A stretch of DNA of 64,000 bases from Tretioscincus oriximinensis (lineage: Eukaryota; Chordata; Lepidosauria; Squamata; Gymnophthalmidae): positions 1,357,379 to 1,421,378 of the forward strand of contig JAJVDF010000138.1 of assembly GCA_022410635.1 (NCBI GenBank), written 5' to 3'. Under the pieces are notes generated by a model, which was not told the origin of the DNA, did not search any database, and saw only the letters and a list, made by a program, of their open reading frames with translations. The stretch's first letter is position 1. Each line of letters starts with the position of its first letter. Shown here piece by piece: positions 21,665 to 33,385 of the stretch. The position numbers and the translations under genes are program-made.

Positions 21665-21955
21665 TATGAGAGGAGGAGAAGGAAGAGGGTGAGGGGGGAA
21701 ATCTGATTTTTATACCCTTCTCATCCAAGTGGACTCAAAGAAGCTTACAAGGTTACATCTATTCTACCTTCAACGCCACAATGTCTACTTGCAAATTTCT
21801 TTGCTTTCTAACAGCTGGTTTGGCGGAAGCGAAGGCCAGTAGAGGGCACTCACTCCTCCGCATGGCTGACACATGAGGCCGTGAATGCCAATATCTCTGT
21901 TGAAACACCCCTGTTCTTACCCTCTTGCACCACTGTGCCTCTCTGCATATAACAC
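21665..21955 (-). mobile_element. SINE-B with AGG tail
   Basis: Antisense SINE-B: purine triplet tail, ttatacccttctcatccaag, taacagctggtttggcgga, head end ttgcaccactgtgcctctc. Confidence 0.8.
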
Positions 21956-21984
21956 TGTGTAAAGGAACCAATGGGACTGGGAGT

Positions 21985-22065
21985 GATAATAGGTCAATGG
22001 TAGAGCAAACTGCCTACAAAGCANGGCGTCAATGGATTGATTCCCAGTCTCTCTTCAAATACAGA
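21985..22065 (+). repeat. Possible third tRNA-headed SINE fragment
   Basis: Contains an A-box-like aggtcaatggtagagcaaac and a B-box-like ggattgattcccag at roughly tRNA spacing, but no clamp of a true tRNA can be folded and the body is short. Weak call. Confidence 0.3.
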
Positions 22066-22146
22066 CAATGGCAAACCACAGTATGGGGATGACCATGGAA
22101 TCTGGGAGTGGCTATTATTCAATTGTAGAATAAACTAATTGTAAAA

Positions 22147-22345
22147 TAAGAACATAAGAACATAAGAAGAGCCATACTGGATCAGGCCACAGCCCATCGA
22201 GTCCAGCATTCTGTGTCACACAGAGGCCCACCAGATGCACCTGGGCAGTCCAAACAGAGGAAAGCAAAATATGCTGCTCCTGTTCGTGACTCCCTGCAAA
22301 TGGTATTTCAAGAGTCCTGCCTGTTGCTCCATCCCGGAGGCTACA
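22147..22345 (-). mobile_element. CR1 3' end
   Basis: Antisense with the 8-bp terminal repeat preserved (aagaacataagaacataag), then ctggatcaggccacagccc and tgcaaatggtatttcaag. Confidence 0.9.
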
Positions 22346-22529
22346 CGATCACAAGTTTTATCCTCAATCTCCCTCTGCAACTAGGCAATGACAAACCATT
22401 CCTATATCTCTGTCACAAAAAATGCATAAAACTGCCCATGGTGGTGGGCAACCAGCCATCAGCCACAACTTGGTGGTACTGGATATTAGAGAGTAATAAA
22501 TGCGACCAGGAAGTGACAAAGTCGTTCTC

Positions 22530-23066
22530 AAAGTCGTACTTTGGTCCGACCACACTTGGAATACTGTGTTCAGTTCTGGGGGCCCCAATTTAAAAAGGAC
22601 ATTGAGAAACTAGAGCAAGTACAAAAGAGAGTTACAAGGATGGTGAGTGGTCTGGAAACCATGTCCTATGAGGAACGGTTAAAGGATCTAGGGATGTTTA
22701 GTCTGCAAAACAGAAGACTGAGAGGAGACCTGATAGCTGTCTACAAATATTTGAAGGGCTGTCACAGAGCAGAGGGATCAACATTGTTTTCATTAGCTCA
22801 TGGAAGGACTAGAAACAATGGAATGAAACTACAAGGGAGTAGATTCAGATTAGATATCAGAAAAAACTTTCTAACAGTCAGGGTGATAAACCAGTGGAAC
22901 TGTTTGCCACATGGGGTGGTGACTTCGCCTTCCCTGGAAGTCTTCAAACAGAGACTGGACAGTCATCTGTCTGGGATGGTTTAATGAATCCTGCATCGAG
23001 CAGGGAGTTGGACCCAATGACCCCGGAGGTCCCTTCCAACTCTATGATTCTATGATTCTATGATTC
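22530..23066 (+). mobile_element. CR1 LINE, end of ORF2 with tail
   Basis: Encodes an uninterrupted CR1 ORF2 C-terminus of about 145 residues (LEYCVQFWGPQFKKDIEKLE, later ERLKDLGMFSLQNRRLRGDL and VINQWNCLPHGVV). Ends in the classic CR1 8-bp repeats attctatgattctatg (23040-23066). Because the frame is open it is one of the younger CR1 copies here, but it lacks the catalytic domain. Confidence 0.92.
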
Positions 23067-24639
23067 AAGGAGTAACAAGGAAACCTTTCAGTTAATTGTT
23101 TCATTTTAGTAGGTTCACTAAAGACAGAGAAAGGGAGGGATCCTTTATTGTCCATCAAGAATCTATAGCTTCGTTTGCACACTCTCAGTAATGAATTTTA
23201 GGGAGAGTTCATATTCCGCATTGTGTGCATGGTAATAGTGGTACAATACGTCAGTAGTACAGTACTGGCAGAGCACATTAATCTGTCCTAAATGTGTAAT
23301 AACCCCAATTAATGCACTTTAACAACGATGCGTTTGCATTGGTACAAAATAATGGGCTTCGCAGGAACAACTATAAAATGCAAAGATGTTTGCTAAGCTT
23401 TCCTCCACAGCTATGTCTGAATCCCCTGCTGGAGATATTGCTGCTCTTTCTTCTAATCCAATAGAGAGCAGAAGCCCTGCCTGCCCATGAGTGACACAGA
23501 TATNAGCGAATCCCAACATGGGGATTTCCATTATGTAATCACTGAATTGTTCATATGGAGAGAGACTTAAGGCACTTCTAAAGTGCCTTAATCTCCTCCA
23601 TGGAAACACTTGGCACTACAGTTCATTCAAACCAAGCTAAAGTACCATAATTAAAGACTGGAAAGTGCAAAAAGAGCCTTAGGACTGTTCTAGGAACCAC
23701 AAAGCTCCCTACCAAGTTATTAAAAAGTCCACAAAACCATCTCCAAGCACAAGATGTTGTTCTGATACTTCCTTTTGCTCCATCTTCAAACCTGAAGAAC
23801 TGGACTGAACAAGGATTAAAACAGGAAATGACCTGTTTAGTCCAGTTCTTCAGGACTGAAGATGAATTAAAAGTCAGAACAGCACCCAAGGGGAATAACA
23901 GAATACACTTAAAAATGAAGAAGACTCTGCAAAGATGCATGTGGAAGGAAAAAGACCCAAGTCTTACTCCGAGGCCTGTAATATTTTTCTCCCCTGTTAC
24001 AATTGGGAGCTAATACGTTCCACATTTTAATGCCTGCCTAATGAGCTGCATATTACTTTTTGGCTTGCGAACTAAAGATTACATGCTTTGAAAGCATTTT
24101 ATCAATATATCTTAAATGGTTCTGCAGGTTTCTACTCTTTAAAAGAACCCTAAAAACTTTTATTAAAAAAAAAACCATACGTTTGTATGTCAAAAAGGAG
24201 GGGGAAAGAATCAGGAAATAGGAACACATTTCTAACACATCATCTGAGAATAGCGGTCGGTCTTCTTTAATTCTCCATCCAGTCATCCTGCAGTGCCCAA
24301 CATAAGGAAAGCATTAAGAGATCAGAAGACAAAGATCGGGGAGGGAGGGGGGGGGGACTGAAGGAGCTCGCTCGGACGCTTCTACTGACTGAAGGCACAA
24401 AAACCATGTCGTTTCTGCTGTTATCTCTGACAGCTAATATTAAAGGTCACCTCACTTGTTGTGCAGATAAAAGCCACCCTATGATTGAGCGCTTCCAAAA
24501 ACCATACAAAACATTTCATGCTTAATTTTTTAACATGTCTATTATCCCCAAAACAAAATTTAGCACTCTTGCAGCCCCTTGAAGGCCTGCTACATATTTT
24601 CATCAAACTACAAATCATATTGCCTCTGTTTTCAAAGGA

Positions 24640-24880
24640 GCCAAGCAGGTTTCATCACTCAAGTGACAACAACGGAACCGCAGCGAGGTAATCACCGGAG
24701 AAGGGATAAACAAGTTGACACGGCACGGAGAGATAATAACGCTTCACCTCAGCCGTGTACCTCTGTACGGTGATAACGATTTCCTCGTTTTAATTATTAC
24801 TACTGTTTCTGTAGGGGTTTCGGTGGATTACAGTTTGCTTCTTTTGCTTTTAGAACAAACGTTCTAATGCACTCAGAAAG
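24640..24880. other. Candidate conserved noncoding stretch (intron 2)
   Basis: Repeat-free, with a run of retained CpGs (aacggaaccgcagcgagg, gacacggcacggagag, ctgtacggtgataacg) followed by TAATTATT-type homeodomain sequence. No coding frame. Inference only. Confidence 0.3.
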
Positions 24881-25854
24881 ACAGCTGTTTGTGACAAAGG
24901 CCCTTTCTCCACTTGTTTTAATTTCCCTCTATAACAAAAGGCTACTTGTACCGCTGACAACTCTCAGAATTCTTGTCACTTTTTCTGAAAGCACATGTGC
25001 AAACCAACCCATCCTCCTTCAATTAATTTGCCTCCCACAAACCACCGCGATCACTACTCCAAATCAGGTCAATGGATACAATTAGTGTCCATCAACTAAA
25101 AGGCACACTATTGGGCAAGACGCCATTTGTAAACCCGCCCCCTGCACTAATACAGTGTTGGCCATGCAGCCAACACATGGGTCAGTATCAGGGTGTGTAA
25201 TAATCTGCCACCCGACAGGCAGTCTTGCCGATGATCACAAAAGCGGCGACGGAAAGAGCAGTAAGGTGGGGAGAGGGAAGACAGATGGAAGAGCATTGGG
25301 GAGAAGAGAAAGAGAGAGATGAGATGAAAGGGAGGGGAAGTAGCAGCAGCCTCGGCGGGCCCTGAGGGGCAGATGCTAGACCACCCATTCTATGCACAGA
25401 ACATGAACAGGTATCTTCCCCTAGTTCTAATATTGTGCCCCTTCCATCAAAGGACACAAAAACGAATGCATACAGTCAGACCAATAGACATTTACATTAT
25501 CCAACAATGTCAACACCATTTCCTATTCAGTAATATTCATGCTGAAGATTTAGTTTAGGGTGTTAAAAAGTTTTCAAAACTTTCTGAAAACAGATTCCTC
25601 CAATCAAAGGTCCACAGAGAAGCTGTTCCAAAGACAGAGATTAAGCCCTTGGAATGTTTGCAGCCTTGAAGTAACTGTATGCATTGGAGAAGCAGCCAAA
25701 AGTCCTTGGCTGCAAAACATAACTTCCTAGATAGAACACAACAGGCCAGTTTGTCACCAGATACTGGCCATCTTCAGCCAGATGGCCTTAAATGCAAAAT
25801 ATCAGAAGTATAAAACGGGCCCCAGCTTGAATTGGAAACCAGTTAAGAGTTTCT

Positions 25855-26190
25855 TTCACCCTCAACAGCATAGGGAAGGATGGGGGGGATTGGGGACCTA
25901 AAGGCTGGGGGGTGGATCCATTTGGCCTGGCCCGTGGCATGATCCCTGAGGAACCATTAGGTTCCAATGGCTAAATGATGGTTCCTAACTTTATTAAAAC
26001 ATGAAGTAAAAGTAGGAGGTGAGGAGGGCAAGGGAGGGAGGATGAGGGGCTGAAGGCATTGAAAACCCTATGATCTTGCGGGCATGGGTTAGGGAGGGCA
26101 AGGCAGGTGGGGTGGGTCCTGGGAGATGGAGCCTGGGTACAGCCCTTGAGTAATGTTACAAATAACTAAAGGTTCCCCATTTTGGCCAAA
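25855..26190. mobile_element. hAT-type element, copy 1 of a pair
   Basis: Shares several blocks with 38360-38997: ggatcc...tggcc near the left end, ggttcctaactttattaaaac, gagggagg stretches, and gagtaatgttacaaata with aaaggttcccca near the right. Ends are decayed, so no target duplication is visible. Confidence 0.55.
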
Positions 26191-26383
26191 AAGGCAAAGT
26201 CTGGGGGATTTTAAGCAGTGTTGTGAAAGAGTTGTGGTAGGATTGGAGAGGCACTGTAAAATGTGTTCTTGATTTTGANTATTGGATTATGACAACTCTA
26301 TGTTCAAAACACTTTGGCCCTTTCCTTGCAATCCATTAATAGATTTTACCTCAATGATTGTGCTTAATTCAAAGAATGTGTTA

Positions 26384-26793
26384 GGCCACATCCCCACACA
26401 TGGTCTGAATGGAAGCAACTTCACCCCAAGTGGAAGCAACATCGCTGTCAGTCCACCCCACAAAGTCCAGTTTGTGCATTTCAATAGTGGGTATTTTCTA
26501 ACATCCAAGCTAAAACTGTGTGGACCTTCAGCAATGTGAATGTGGCAAATCGTGCAAGACTTCAGGGCGAGAGTAAAAGTTAATTGGCTCTTGGCTTACA
26601 GAGAATGATGGGAATTGTAGACAGGCTCATAGAGAATGCTGAGGATTGTAATCAGGCAAGTGCAGGAATGCCATCATGTGACAAGATTGCTACTGTGTCA
26701 GAGCAAAAAGGAAGCCTTAAGGTAACGTGGGGACGAATGGCAAACACACTTTTAAATAAATAGTGAGGCAAAACCTGTCGTGGGGATGTGGCC
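26384..26793. mobile_element. Harbinger-like MITE with TTA duplication
   Basis: 410 bp. Left terminus ggccacatccccacacatgg, right terminus complement ggccacatccccacgacagg, about 15 bp of perfect inversion. TTA at 26381-26383 and 26794-26796. The 3-bp TTA target and GGCC start fit PIF/Harbinger. No transposase remains inside. Confidence 0.75.
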
Positions 26794-26796
26794 TTA

Positions 26797-27035
26797 GAAT
26801 CATACAGTTGTAATGGGTCACCGCATCCAACTTTCCTGCGCACTAAACTATCCCATATAGTTGGCTGTCCAGCTTCTATTTCAAAACCTCCCCTGAAGGA
26901 GATTTCACCACCTCCTATGGTAATCTATTCCACTAGTTGATCACCCTTCCAAAAGTTTTTTTCTGATATCTAATCTCTATCTACTCTCATTCAGTTCCAT
27001 CCCATTGCTTCTAGTACTTCCTTATGCAAGTGTGA
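26797..27035 (-). mobile_element. CR1 fragment
   Basis: Antisense CR1 beginning gaatcatacagttgtaatg immediately beside the MITE, through ttccatcccattgcttctag. Confidence 0.8.
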
Positions 27036-27039
27036 ATAT

Positions 27040-27515
27040 CATAGATATCATAGAATCATAGAGTTGGAAGGAATCTCCAGGGTCATCGGGTCCATCCCCC
27101 TGCACAATGCAGGATTCATTAAACCACACTAGACAGATGACTCTCCAGCTCCTGTTTGAAGACTTCCAGCGAAGGCGAACTCACCATCTTCTGTGGCAAA
27201 CTGTTNCACTGGTTTATCATCCTTACTTATAATAGGGCTGATCCCTCTGCTCTGTGACAGCTCTTCAGATATTTATAGGCAGCTATCATGTCTCCTCTCA
27301 GCATTCGCAGACAAAACATCCCTAGATCCTTTTACCGTTCCTCATAGGACATGGTTTCCAGACCACTCACCACCTTTGTAACTCTTCTTTGAACTTGCTC
27401 CAGTGCTCACAACTGAACGCAGGACCCTAGATGTGGTCTGACCAAGGTAGAGAGGAATAATTACTTTGTGTGATCTAAATTCTATGCTCCTCTTAATACA
27501 TCCCAGGATGGTGTA
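27040..27515 (-). mobile_element. CR1 LINE fragment
   Basis: Antisense CR1: tagaatcatagagttggaa at the 3' end, tttgaagacttccagcgaag, cctcataggacatggtttcc, tagatgtggtctgaccaagg, extending into the ORF2 region homologous to 22530-22700. Confidence 0.88.
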
Positions 27516-28589
27516 AAGGTAGTAAAGGTTTCAATCATGCTCTACAAAGGAAAGCAAATAAGACTGGAAGGTTTTTTTCCCCCTTCGTATTATCAGTGAA
27601 GAGAAAAGTGGGATTCTTTATGTTTAAAAATGTATGCATCTTTCGGCCACATGTCAATACAAGAAAGTTGACATGGTTATAATGTAGGAACTCCTGCTGT
27701 AGCTGTTGAAGCTAAGTAAGAGATTCCTTTTTATGTCTTTCATCTTGCTCAATATGTTCCAACTTAGCTCGACTGAACTTACCCAAGGTTCCCCATNTGT
27801 TTTACATTTGACCAGAGTATCGTCAAAGAGGGAGTTGGCCCGCTCTTCGATTTCTTTAACAACAACACTTCTCCTCGCTATCAGTTTGGATTATGCTTTT
27901 GGATGTCATTTTCTGCCCCCATTTTTCTTCTCTTAATGCATGTCTCAGAACTTTATGCTTCAGAAGGCCAGGAGCCTGCTTTTGAAAATACACCCCTTCA
28001 CAAAAATTTGCATGATCAAGACCCCTGATCCAGACTGGAGAGCACAGCATACTGATTGCAAGCAAAGTCCAATCATCATAAAAAGCAGGCAACATGGGTA
28101 AAAGGACGTATGTTAATCTGTTTCAGAATTTCTAGCAAGGGGGTCTAGGAGCATTTTAGAGACAAAGGATTCCTCCCCACAACATGTTTCATTTCACTAT
28201 TTCTTTTAAATATGGAAAAACGCCTTTTTTCATGACACTTCCCATACGTCATTGCTGTCCTTGCCTTACTACAATTCTCAGCATTCTCTGCAAGCTGAGA
28301 GGCAATGAACTTTTACATCTGGGCTCAAAGTCTTGCGAGATTTACCATGTTCACGTTACTGAATGTCCCACGAAGNTTATTTTTTGGGATTTTAGAAACA
28401 CTTGCTATGGAATTGAACAAATGGGGACCTGGAAAATCCGAGACCACGAGCGTTTTTAGCAAGTAGATCACTGAACTTGTGTGAACTCGTGGGGCGGATC
28501 TCAGTAAAAATAATTTGTGGGGATACAGCNAGTGAAAAAAAGCTGGCAGCTTGAGCTTTCATAGACTAAGCCAGGAGCGGTAGAGTAGG

Positions 28590-28860
28590 ATGGACAATAA
28601 TTTTTTTTCCACACCCAGAGGGTCATAGAATCATAGAGTTGAAAGGGACCTCCAGGGTCATCGGGTCCAACCCCCTGCTCAATGCAGGATTCATTAAATG
28701 CAGGTTATTGGTCTATGCATGTACTTTTAGAAGAGGTGGTGACAGCAACTAGCTGAGATAACTTTAAGAGGGGAGTAGGCAAATTCATTAAGGCAAAGTG
28801 AATCGATGGCTACATGAATGAATGCCTGAATATAAAGGAAATGCCTTAATACAAATGCAT
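28590..28860 (+). mobile_element. CR1 with a nested antisense CR1 (28623-28700)
   Basis: Sense CR1 (gagtaggatggacaataat, ttttccacacccagaggg) is broken at 28622 by an antisense CR1 end (tcatagaatcatagagttg to aatgcaggattcattaaa) and resumes near 28728 with agaagaggtggtgacagca. A CR1 inserted into an older CR1. Confidence 0.75.
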
Positions 28861-28939
28861 AAATATGCCCAAGAAGGTGGGATGGGCATTTGAAGCGAAC
28901 CAAATGTGAGTGAAAGGATGATGATAATGATGATGAGTG

Positions 28940-29270
28940 AAGGCAGACAAAGGAAAGTGGGGTTTTTTTCACCCACCAGCCTGTGAAATTTACTTCCAGA
29001 AGAGGTAGCTGGCAGCATGGATAGCTTTAAGACAGGATTAGACAAGTTCATGAGCACCAAGAATATAGCTACTAGAATGGATGTCTTGAGCCTGCCTCCA
29101 AGATGGAGCAACCGGCAGGATTCCTGAAATACCATTTGCCAGGAATCGAGAGCAGCTGAAGATTTTGCCTTCTTCTGCTTCAGTCCGCCCAGGGGCCATT
29201 GTGTGAGACAGAATGCTGTACGAGATGGACTCTGGCACCATTCAGCAGGGCTCCTCTTATGTTCTTTTGT
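28940..29270 (+). mobile_element. CR1 3' end
   Basis: Sense: ttttttcacccaccagcctg, gacaggattagacaagttc, ggattcctgaaataccattt, ending ctcctcttatgttctttt. Confidence 0.88.
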
Positions 29271-29282
29271 GATGATGTTTCT

Positions 29283-29482
29283 TTATAATACCCCTTTCAC
29301 CAAAGGGTGGTGCACATAGCTTTTGTTGCTTTATCCACAACAGACACCTTGTGAAGTAGGTGAGGCTGAGAGAGTTCTAAAGAATTGTGAGGTTACCCAG
29401 CTGACTTCATGGAGGAGTGTGAAATAGAAATGAGAGACTACCAGATAAAAGTCTAACACCCTTCCTTTACACCAAACTGGCT
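29283..29482 (-). mobile_element. SINE-A with short tail
   Basis: Antisense SINE-A: caccaaagggtggtgcacat, caacagacaccttgtgaag, ttacaccaaactggct at the head. The tail is the short accctttggtgaaa form also seen at 34983, not the L2-type. Confidence 0.85.
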
Positions 29483-29484
29483 GC

Positions 29485-29582
29485 TTAGGAATCTCCAGGT
29501 GCAACTGGTGGGCCACTTTGCGAGAAGTAATTAGATGTGCTGTGGCCTGATTTAGCAGGGCTCCTCTTATGTTCTTAAGTGG
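29485..29582 (+). mobile_element. CR1 3' terminus
   Basis: Sense: aggtgcaactggtgggccac through cagggctcctcttatgttct. It lies directly against the SINE-A head. Confidence 0.8.
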
Positions 29583-30799
29583 ATATGTATAGGCTTAATC
29601 TATGAAAGCTCATGTCACCAATATTTTTTCCAAGTTAGTCACTAAGGTGCTACTAGCAAATTGGTACCTTGCTAGAAAAAATGAATATGAAGAAACTTTC
29701 CCAAGACTTTTCTGCACTGTCTGTGGTTTGAACTAGTGGAACTATAGCAGCTAGGTTCACTAGTTTGGACCACAGAACCATGGAGTCCAAACTAATCCCC
29801 AATTTAACCTCAAAAAAAAACAATCTCGCCTCTGTGAGATGATCTGGGGCAATGAACCTTAATCTTCATTCCTCTTTAGTACTGAACCAGGTTCTGCTGA
29901 TCCAGCAACAGATCAACCTGGATCAAGCTTCAACTATTGAGAGAACAGCCCCAGATTATACTATTGCAGAACACACAAGTAGGTAGCAGGAAAATACCCA
30001 ACCCATCTTGTTGCTAAACACTTAGATCCACTTTGCCTTTCTTCTTCATGCCCATTTAAATTTGGGCTTGGCCTAAGTCTGCATAATACATCAAATGGAT
30101 CTGATTAAGATCTCCACTTTAATAGCCACTCATAGCCATCGTGTAGCTATAGGGCTACTTCTTTTAAGCTGCCCTACCCTTATTTCACCACCCCAATGGA
30201 TTGAAACCAAACTGGTAAATACATTAGAGACCCATATTTATTAAGCTTTCTCTTATTCGGGAACATTTAATCAGGAAGACAGACTGTCCAAAAATTCTGT
30301 ATTTGAGCAGAAAAAACTGAATGTTCAAGCTCAAAACCTTTTTCCTTCTCCAAATGAAATCCACAAGACAATAAAAACAGCAATTGACATGGAAATTAAA
30401 GTTGATTTTGGGGGGTGAGGGACACAGAAATGGTGTCCCTTCCCTCATATAGAAGTATGCCAGTGTTTGAACATTCTACAGGGAGAATATACCCAGATGC
30501 AGCACCACAGAAGAGGTCAGGCGGCAGAGAAGAGACGATAAGAGAGAAAGAGGCAGTGTTGGGCTGGCAGGAACACTTTGGCCTCTATGCCATTTGATCA
30601 CAAATGGCAACAAGATGGAAAACATCAGTGGTATTAGAGAGGGTGGAGGGTATTTGGTGCAGGTGCCGGTAACCAATTCTATGCCACTGATCNAAGTTAC
30701 TGAGTGTAGCTGACAAGATCCTATAAGAACACCAAACCAATAATCTCCTTCTCTGTAATCATGTTGAAATGCTTTGCTGATAATTCCACTTTCTTCACT

Positions 30800-31222
30800 G
30801 TGCTACAGAGATTAAGAGCTTCGGTGTTTCAACAGAGATATCGGGGTTCAAGGCCCATATGTCAGCCGTGAAGAGGGGTGAGCGCCCCCCACTGGCCTCA
30901 GTGTCAGCATACCTGGCTGTTCAAAAGCAAAGGAATTTGTGAGTAGATAAACAAGTGCCACTACAGCATGGCAGGAAAGATAGAATCATAGAATTATAGA
31001 GTTAGAAGGACTTCAAGGATCATTGGGTTCAACCGTCTGCTCAATGCTGGATTCATTGAGCCATCCCAGACAGATGGCTGTCCAGCCTCTGTTTGAAGTA
31101 TTCCAGTGAAGGGGATCTCACCACTTCCTGTGGCAAACTGTTCCACTGGTTTAGAATATAATAAAAATGTAAACCTTCGGGCAAAAAATAACCAAAGAGG
31201 GGTATAAAAACTAGATTCTTCT
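30800..31222 (+). mobile_element. SINE-B split by a CR1 insertion (30984-31153)
   Basis: Left SINE-B part 30800-30983 (ggggttcaaggcccatatg, tgttcaaaagcaaaggaat). Right part from 31154 (taaaccttcgggcaaaaaat, ggggtataaaaactagattc). Between them is an antisense CR1 end (agaattatagagttagaag to actgttccactggttt). The word tagaat occurs at both junctions, consistent with a target duplication. Confidence 0.85.
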
Positions 31223-31770
31223 TCCTCTTCTCCTTTGTGGTGGCACCAATTCCGCAGCACTAAGCCTGACATGGGACCACTACATTCCTTCTATATTTTT
31301 AAGGAAACAATTAAAAACACTCTTCTTCAGATCAGTGTTTTGTTCTGGGCAGTCCTTTGGAGATCTACAGTCTCATTTTTGTGTTTTAAATGTTTTGGAT
31401 TTTCGCTGCATTTTTAACGACCTTTATTATTATTTTTTAACCAGTTGGCGGTAGCTGAAGGAAGGAATATCTATACAGAAATAGAGAAATTTAAGAGGAG
31501 AAGAGCGAAGATGCCGAATGACTTGTCTGTCATCACCGGCCTAACATATTGTGGGCGTGTTTTTATGTGCTGGAAGCGCAGCTCTGAAAAAGCAACATCA
31601 TGTCAGCTTTANGCAACAGTTTTCTCTTGCTCAGGCTAAGTAATGAACTGAGGAATTCAAGAATTATTATTTTTTNAAAAAAAAAAATACAAGTTCAAGA
31701 AAACCAACACTCTACTGAGCTGTTGGAACATGTTTCTCCACAAATGCACATTAATCTTTCTGAGCATTAC

Positions 31771-31848
31771 CAGCTGGTGGAAGCCATCATGGTGAGGTGT
31801 CAAATACGGAAGCCAGCTCTTTCCAAGTTCACTAAGGAGCTTCTGTTT
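31771..31848 (-). CDS. FTO: FTO exon 2
   Basis: A 78-bp exon, exactly the human length, phase 0 at both ends. The acceptor is aaatttccag (weak pyrimidine tract) and the donor is CTG|gtaatg. It encodes KQKLLSELGKSW followed by LPYLTPHHDGFHQL, matching human KLRLLEELEDTW and LPYLTPKDDEFYQQ. The invariant core is WLPYLTP. It joins in frame to WKTKYSKL of exon 3. The preceding exon should supply about 15 codons and the start ATG. I looked for such a sequence with a donor on the minus strand up to 64000 and found none. Confidence 0.95.
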
Positions 31849-31985
31849 CTGGAAATTTAAAAACAAATATTTTACACTGAAGTTCATACACACAGTGAGG
31901 CACACAAACATTCGTTTAAGGGAGAGAGGGAGCAGGGGAGAAAGATATAAAACTTCTTTGCATTCCCCACCCCCCAAACCCAAGG

Positions 31986-32045
31986 TATTTATTTATTTAT
32001 TTATTTATTTAATTTACTTAAAATTATTTATATCCCAGCCATCAC
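31986..32045 (-). mobile_element. LINE 3' tail fragment
   Basis: (attt)n followed by aaattatttatatcccagcc, an antisense L2-like 3' terminus similar to 61405. Confidence 0.5.
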
Positions 32046-32119
32046 CATTGGTCCCAAGGGAAGTAATAACAGATCAAGAAATAGTAGTAATAAAAACCCA
32101 CTTTTATTTATTTAAATAC

Positions 32120-32702
32120 TGTTGGAATTATGTGCACAATTCTGGTCACCATATCTCAATAAAAAGATGCAGAAAAGGGCAATGTGGATGGTCAAAGAGC
32201 TGGAGAACCTCCCTTAAGAAATCAGGCTGCAATGTCTGGGCCTCTTCAGCCTCAAAAGACAGCATTTAAGAGGAGATCTGATTGAAGTCATTTTCTTTAT
32301 CACACAACAGTAGGACTAGAGGGCATTCCTTGAAGCCGATGGGCAGAAGAGTGAGGACAGACAAGGGAAAACATTTTTTTTTTCACCCAGAGAGTCATTA
32401 AATTGTGGGACCTACTTCCAGACGGTGTGTTAGCTAGCAGCCTAGATAGCTTTAAGGCAGGATTAGTAAATTCATGGACGCCAAGGGTATAAATAGGATA
32501 GATCTCCTGATACTGTCTCCAGGATGGAGTAGCAGGCAGGATTCCTGAAATAACATTTGCACTGAATTGAGGACAGGGGAGGATTTTGCCTTCTGCTGCT
32601 TAAGACTGCTCAGGAGCACTTGGTGGGCCACCGTGTGAGACAGAATGCTGGACTAGGTGGGCTCTAACCCCATTCAGCAGGGCTCTTCTTATGTTTCTAT
32701 GA
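32120..32702 (+). mobile_element. CR1 LINE, end of ORF2
   Basis: Sense CR1 from gcacaattctggtcaccata through aggctgcaatgtctgggcc and gtgttagctagcagcctag to ggctcttcttatgtttcta. The frame is broken in several places. Confidence 0.9.
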
Positions 32703-32799
32703 CAATGAGACTGTTAGATATTGCTGCTATAAATATGAAGATGCTAAGACTCATGTATCCTAGCTCCTTAATCTACTGGCTTCCTTATTGGATCTGATT

Positions 32800-32945
32800 C
32801 CATGTAATGATTAGTGTGTTGGACTCTTCCAATTTGATTCCACACTCTTCCATGAAACCACCTGGGTGACCTTAGGCCACAGTTCTTTAGAACTCTTTCA
32901 GCTCCAACTACTTCACAGGGCAAAAGCAATGTGCCCCACCCTTCA
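32800..32945 (+). mobile_element. SINE-A, 3' truncated
   Basis: atgattagtgtgttggactc, atttgattccacactcttcc, cacctgggtgaccttagg, cagctccaactacttcacag. Followed directly by SINE-B. Confidence 0.7.
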
Positions 32946-33222
32946 GCAGTTACTAAGGAGACACACTCTGATCTGAGACATTGGGTTTCAAGGCCGTGTC
33001 CGATTGTGGGGAAGGGTGTACACCTTCTGCTAACCTGTAGTTCTGGCTAACCCAGCTATTCAAAAGCAAGAATTACAAGAAATTGCAACTGACTGCGATT
33101 AGATAAATGGAAACCAGCCTGGTGGGGAAGATAGAATGTAAGCCTTCAGGAAAAAAATAGCTTTATAAGCCGCTTTGAATCCCTTTGGGTGAGAAAAGCA
33201 GAGTATAAAAACCCAATTCTTC
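32945..33222 (+). mobile_element. SINE-B
   Basis: gttactaaggagacacactc, gggtttcaaggccgtgtcc, caagaaattgcaactgactg, tataagccgctttgaatcc, gtataaaaacccaattcttc. Confidence 0.85.
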
Positions 33223-33385
33223 CTCTCTCTCTTCCTCTTCCTCTCTCTCCCTCCCTCTCTTCCCCTCTCCCCCTCCCTCCCTCTCTCTCTCTCCCCCTCT
33301 CTCTCTCCCTCCCTCTCTCTCGCTTTCTCTTTCTCTCTTCCTCTTTCTCTTCCTCATCATTATTATTATTATCATCATCATCTTA
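33222..33385. repeat. CT-rich tract then (ATT/ATC)n
   Basis: About 130 bp of pure pyrimidine on the plus strand (ctctctcc and ccctcc units), the expanded tail of the SINE-B, followed by attattatt and atcatcatc units. Confidence 0.93.

Larger units (their letters stand above)
21062..31770 (-). other. FTO: FTO intron 2
   Basis: A 10.7 kb intron. The left part is rich in CR1, and so is the block 26797-29582. The stretch 23067-25854 is largely repeat-free and includes a candidate conserved element at 24640-24880. I see nothing namable in 27516-28594, 29583-30799 or 31223-31770, apart from an A-run near 31676. Confidence 0.85.

Noticed and set aside
22541..22984. 147-codon open frame as a host gene
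   Set aside because: It encodes the C-terminus of CR1 ORF2 and ends at the CR1 8-bp tail.
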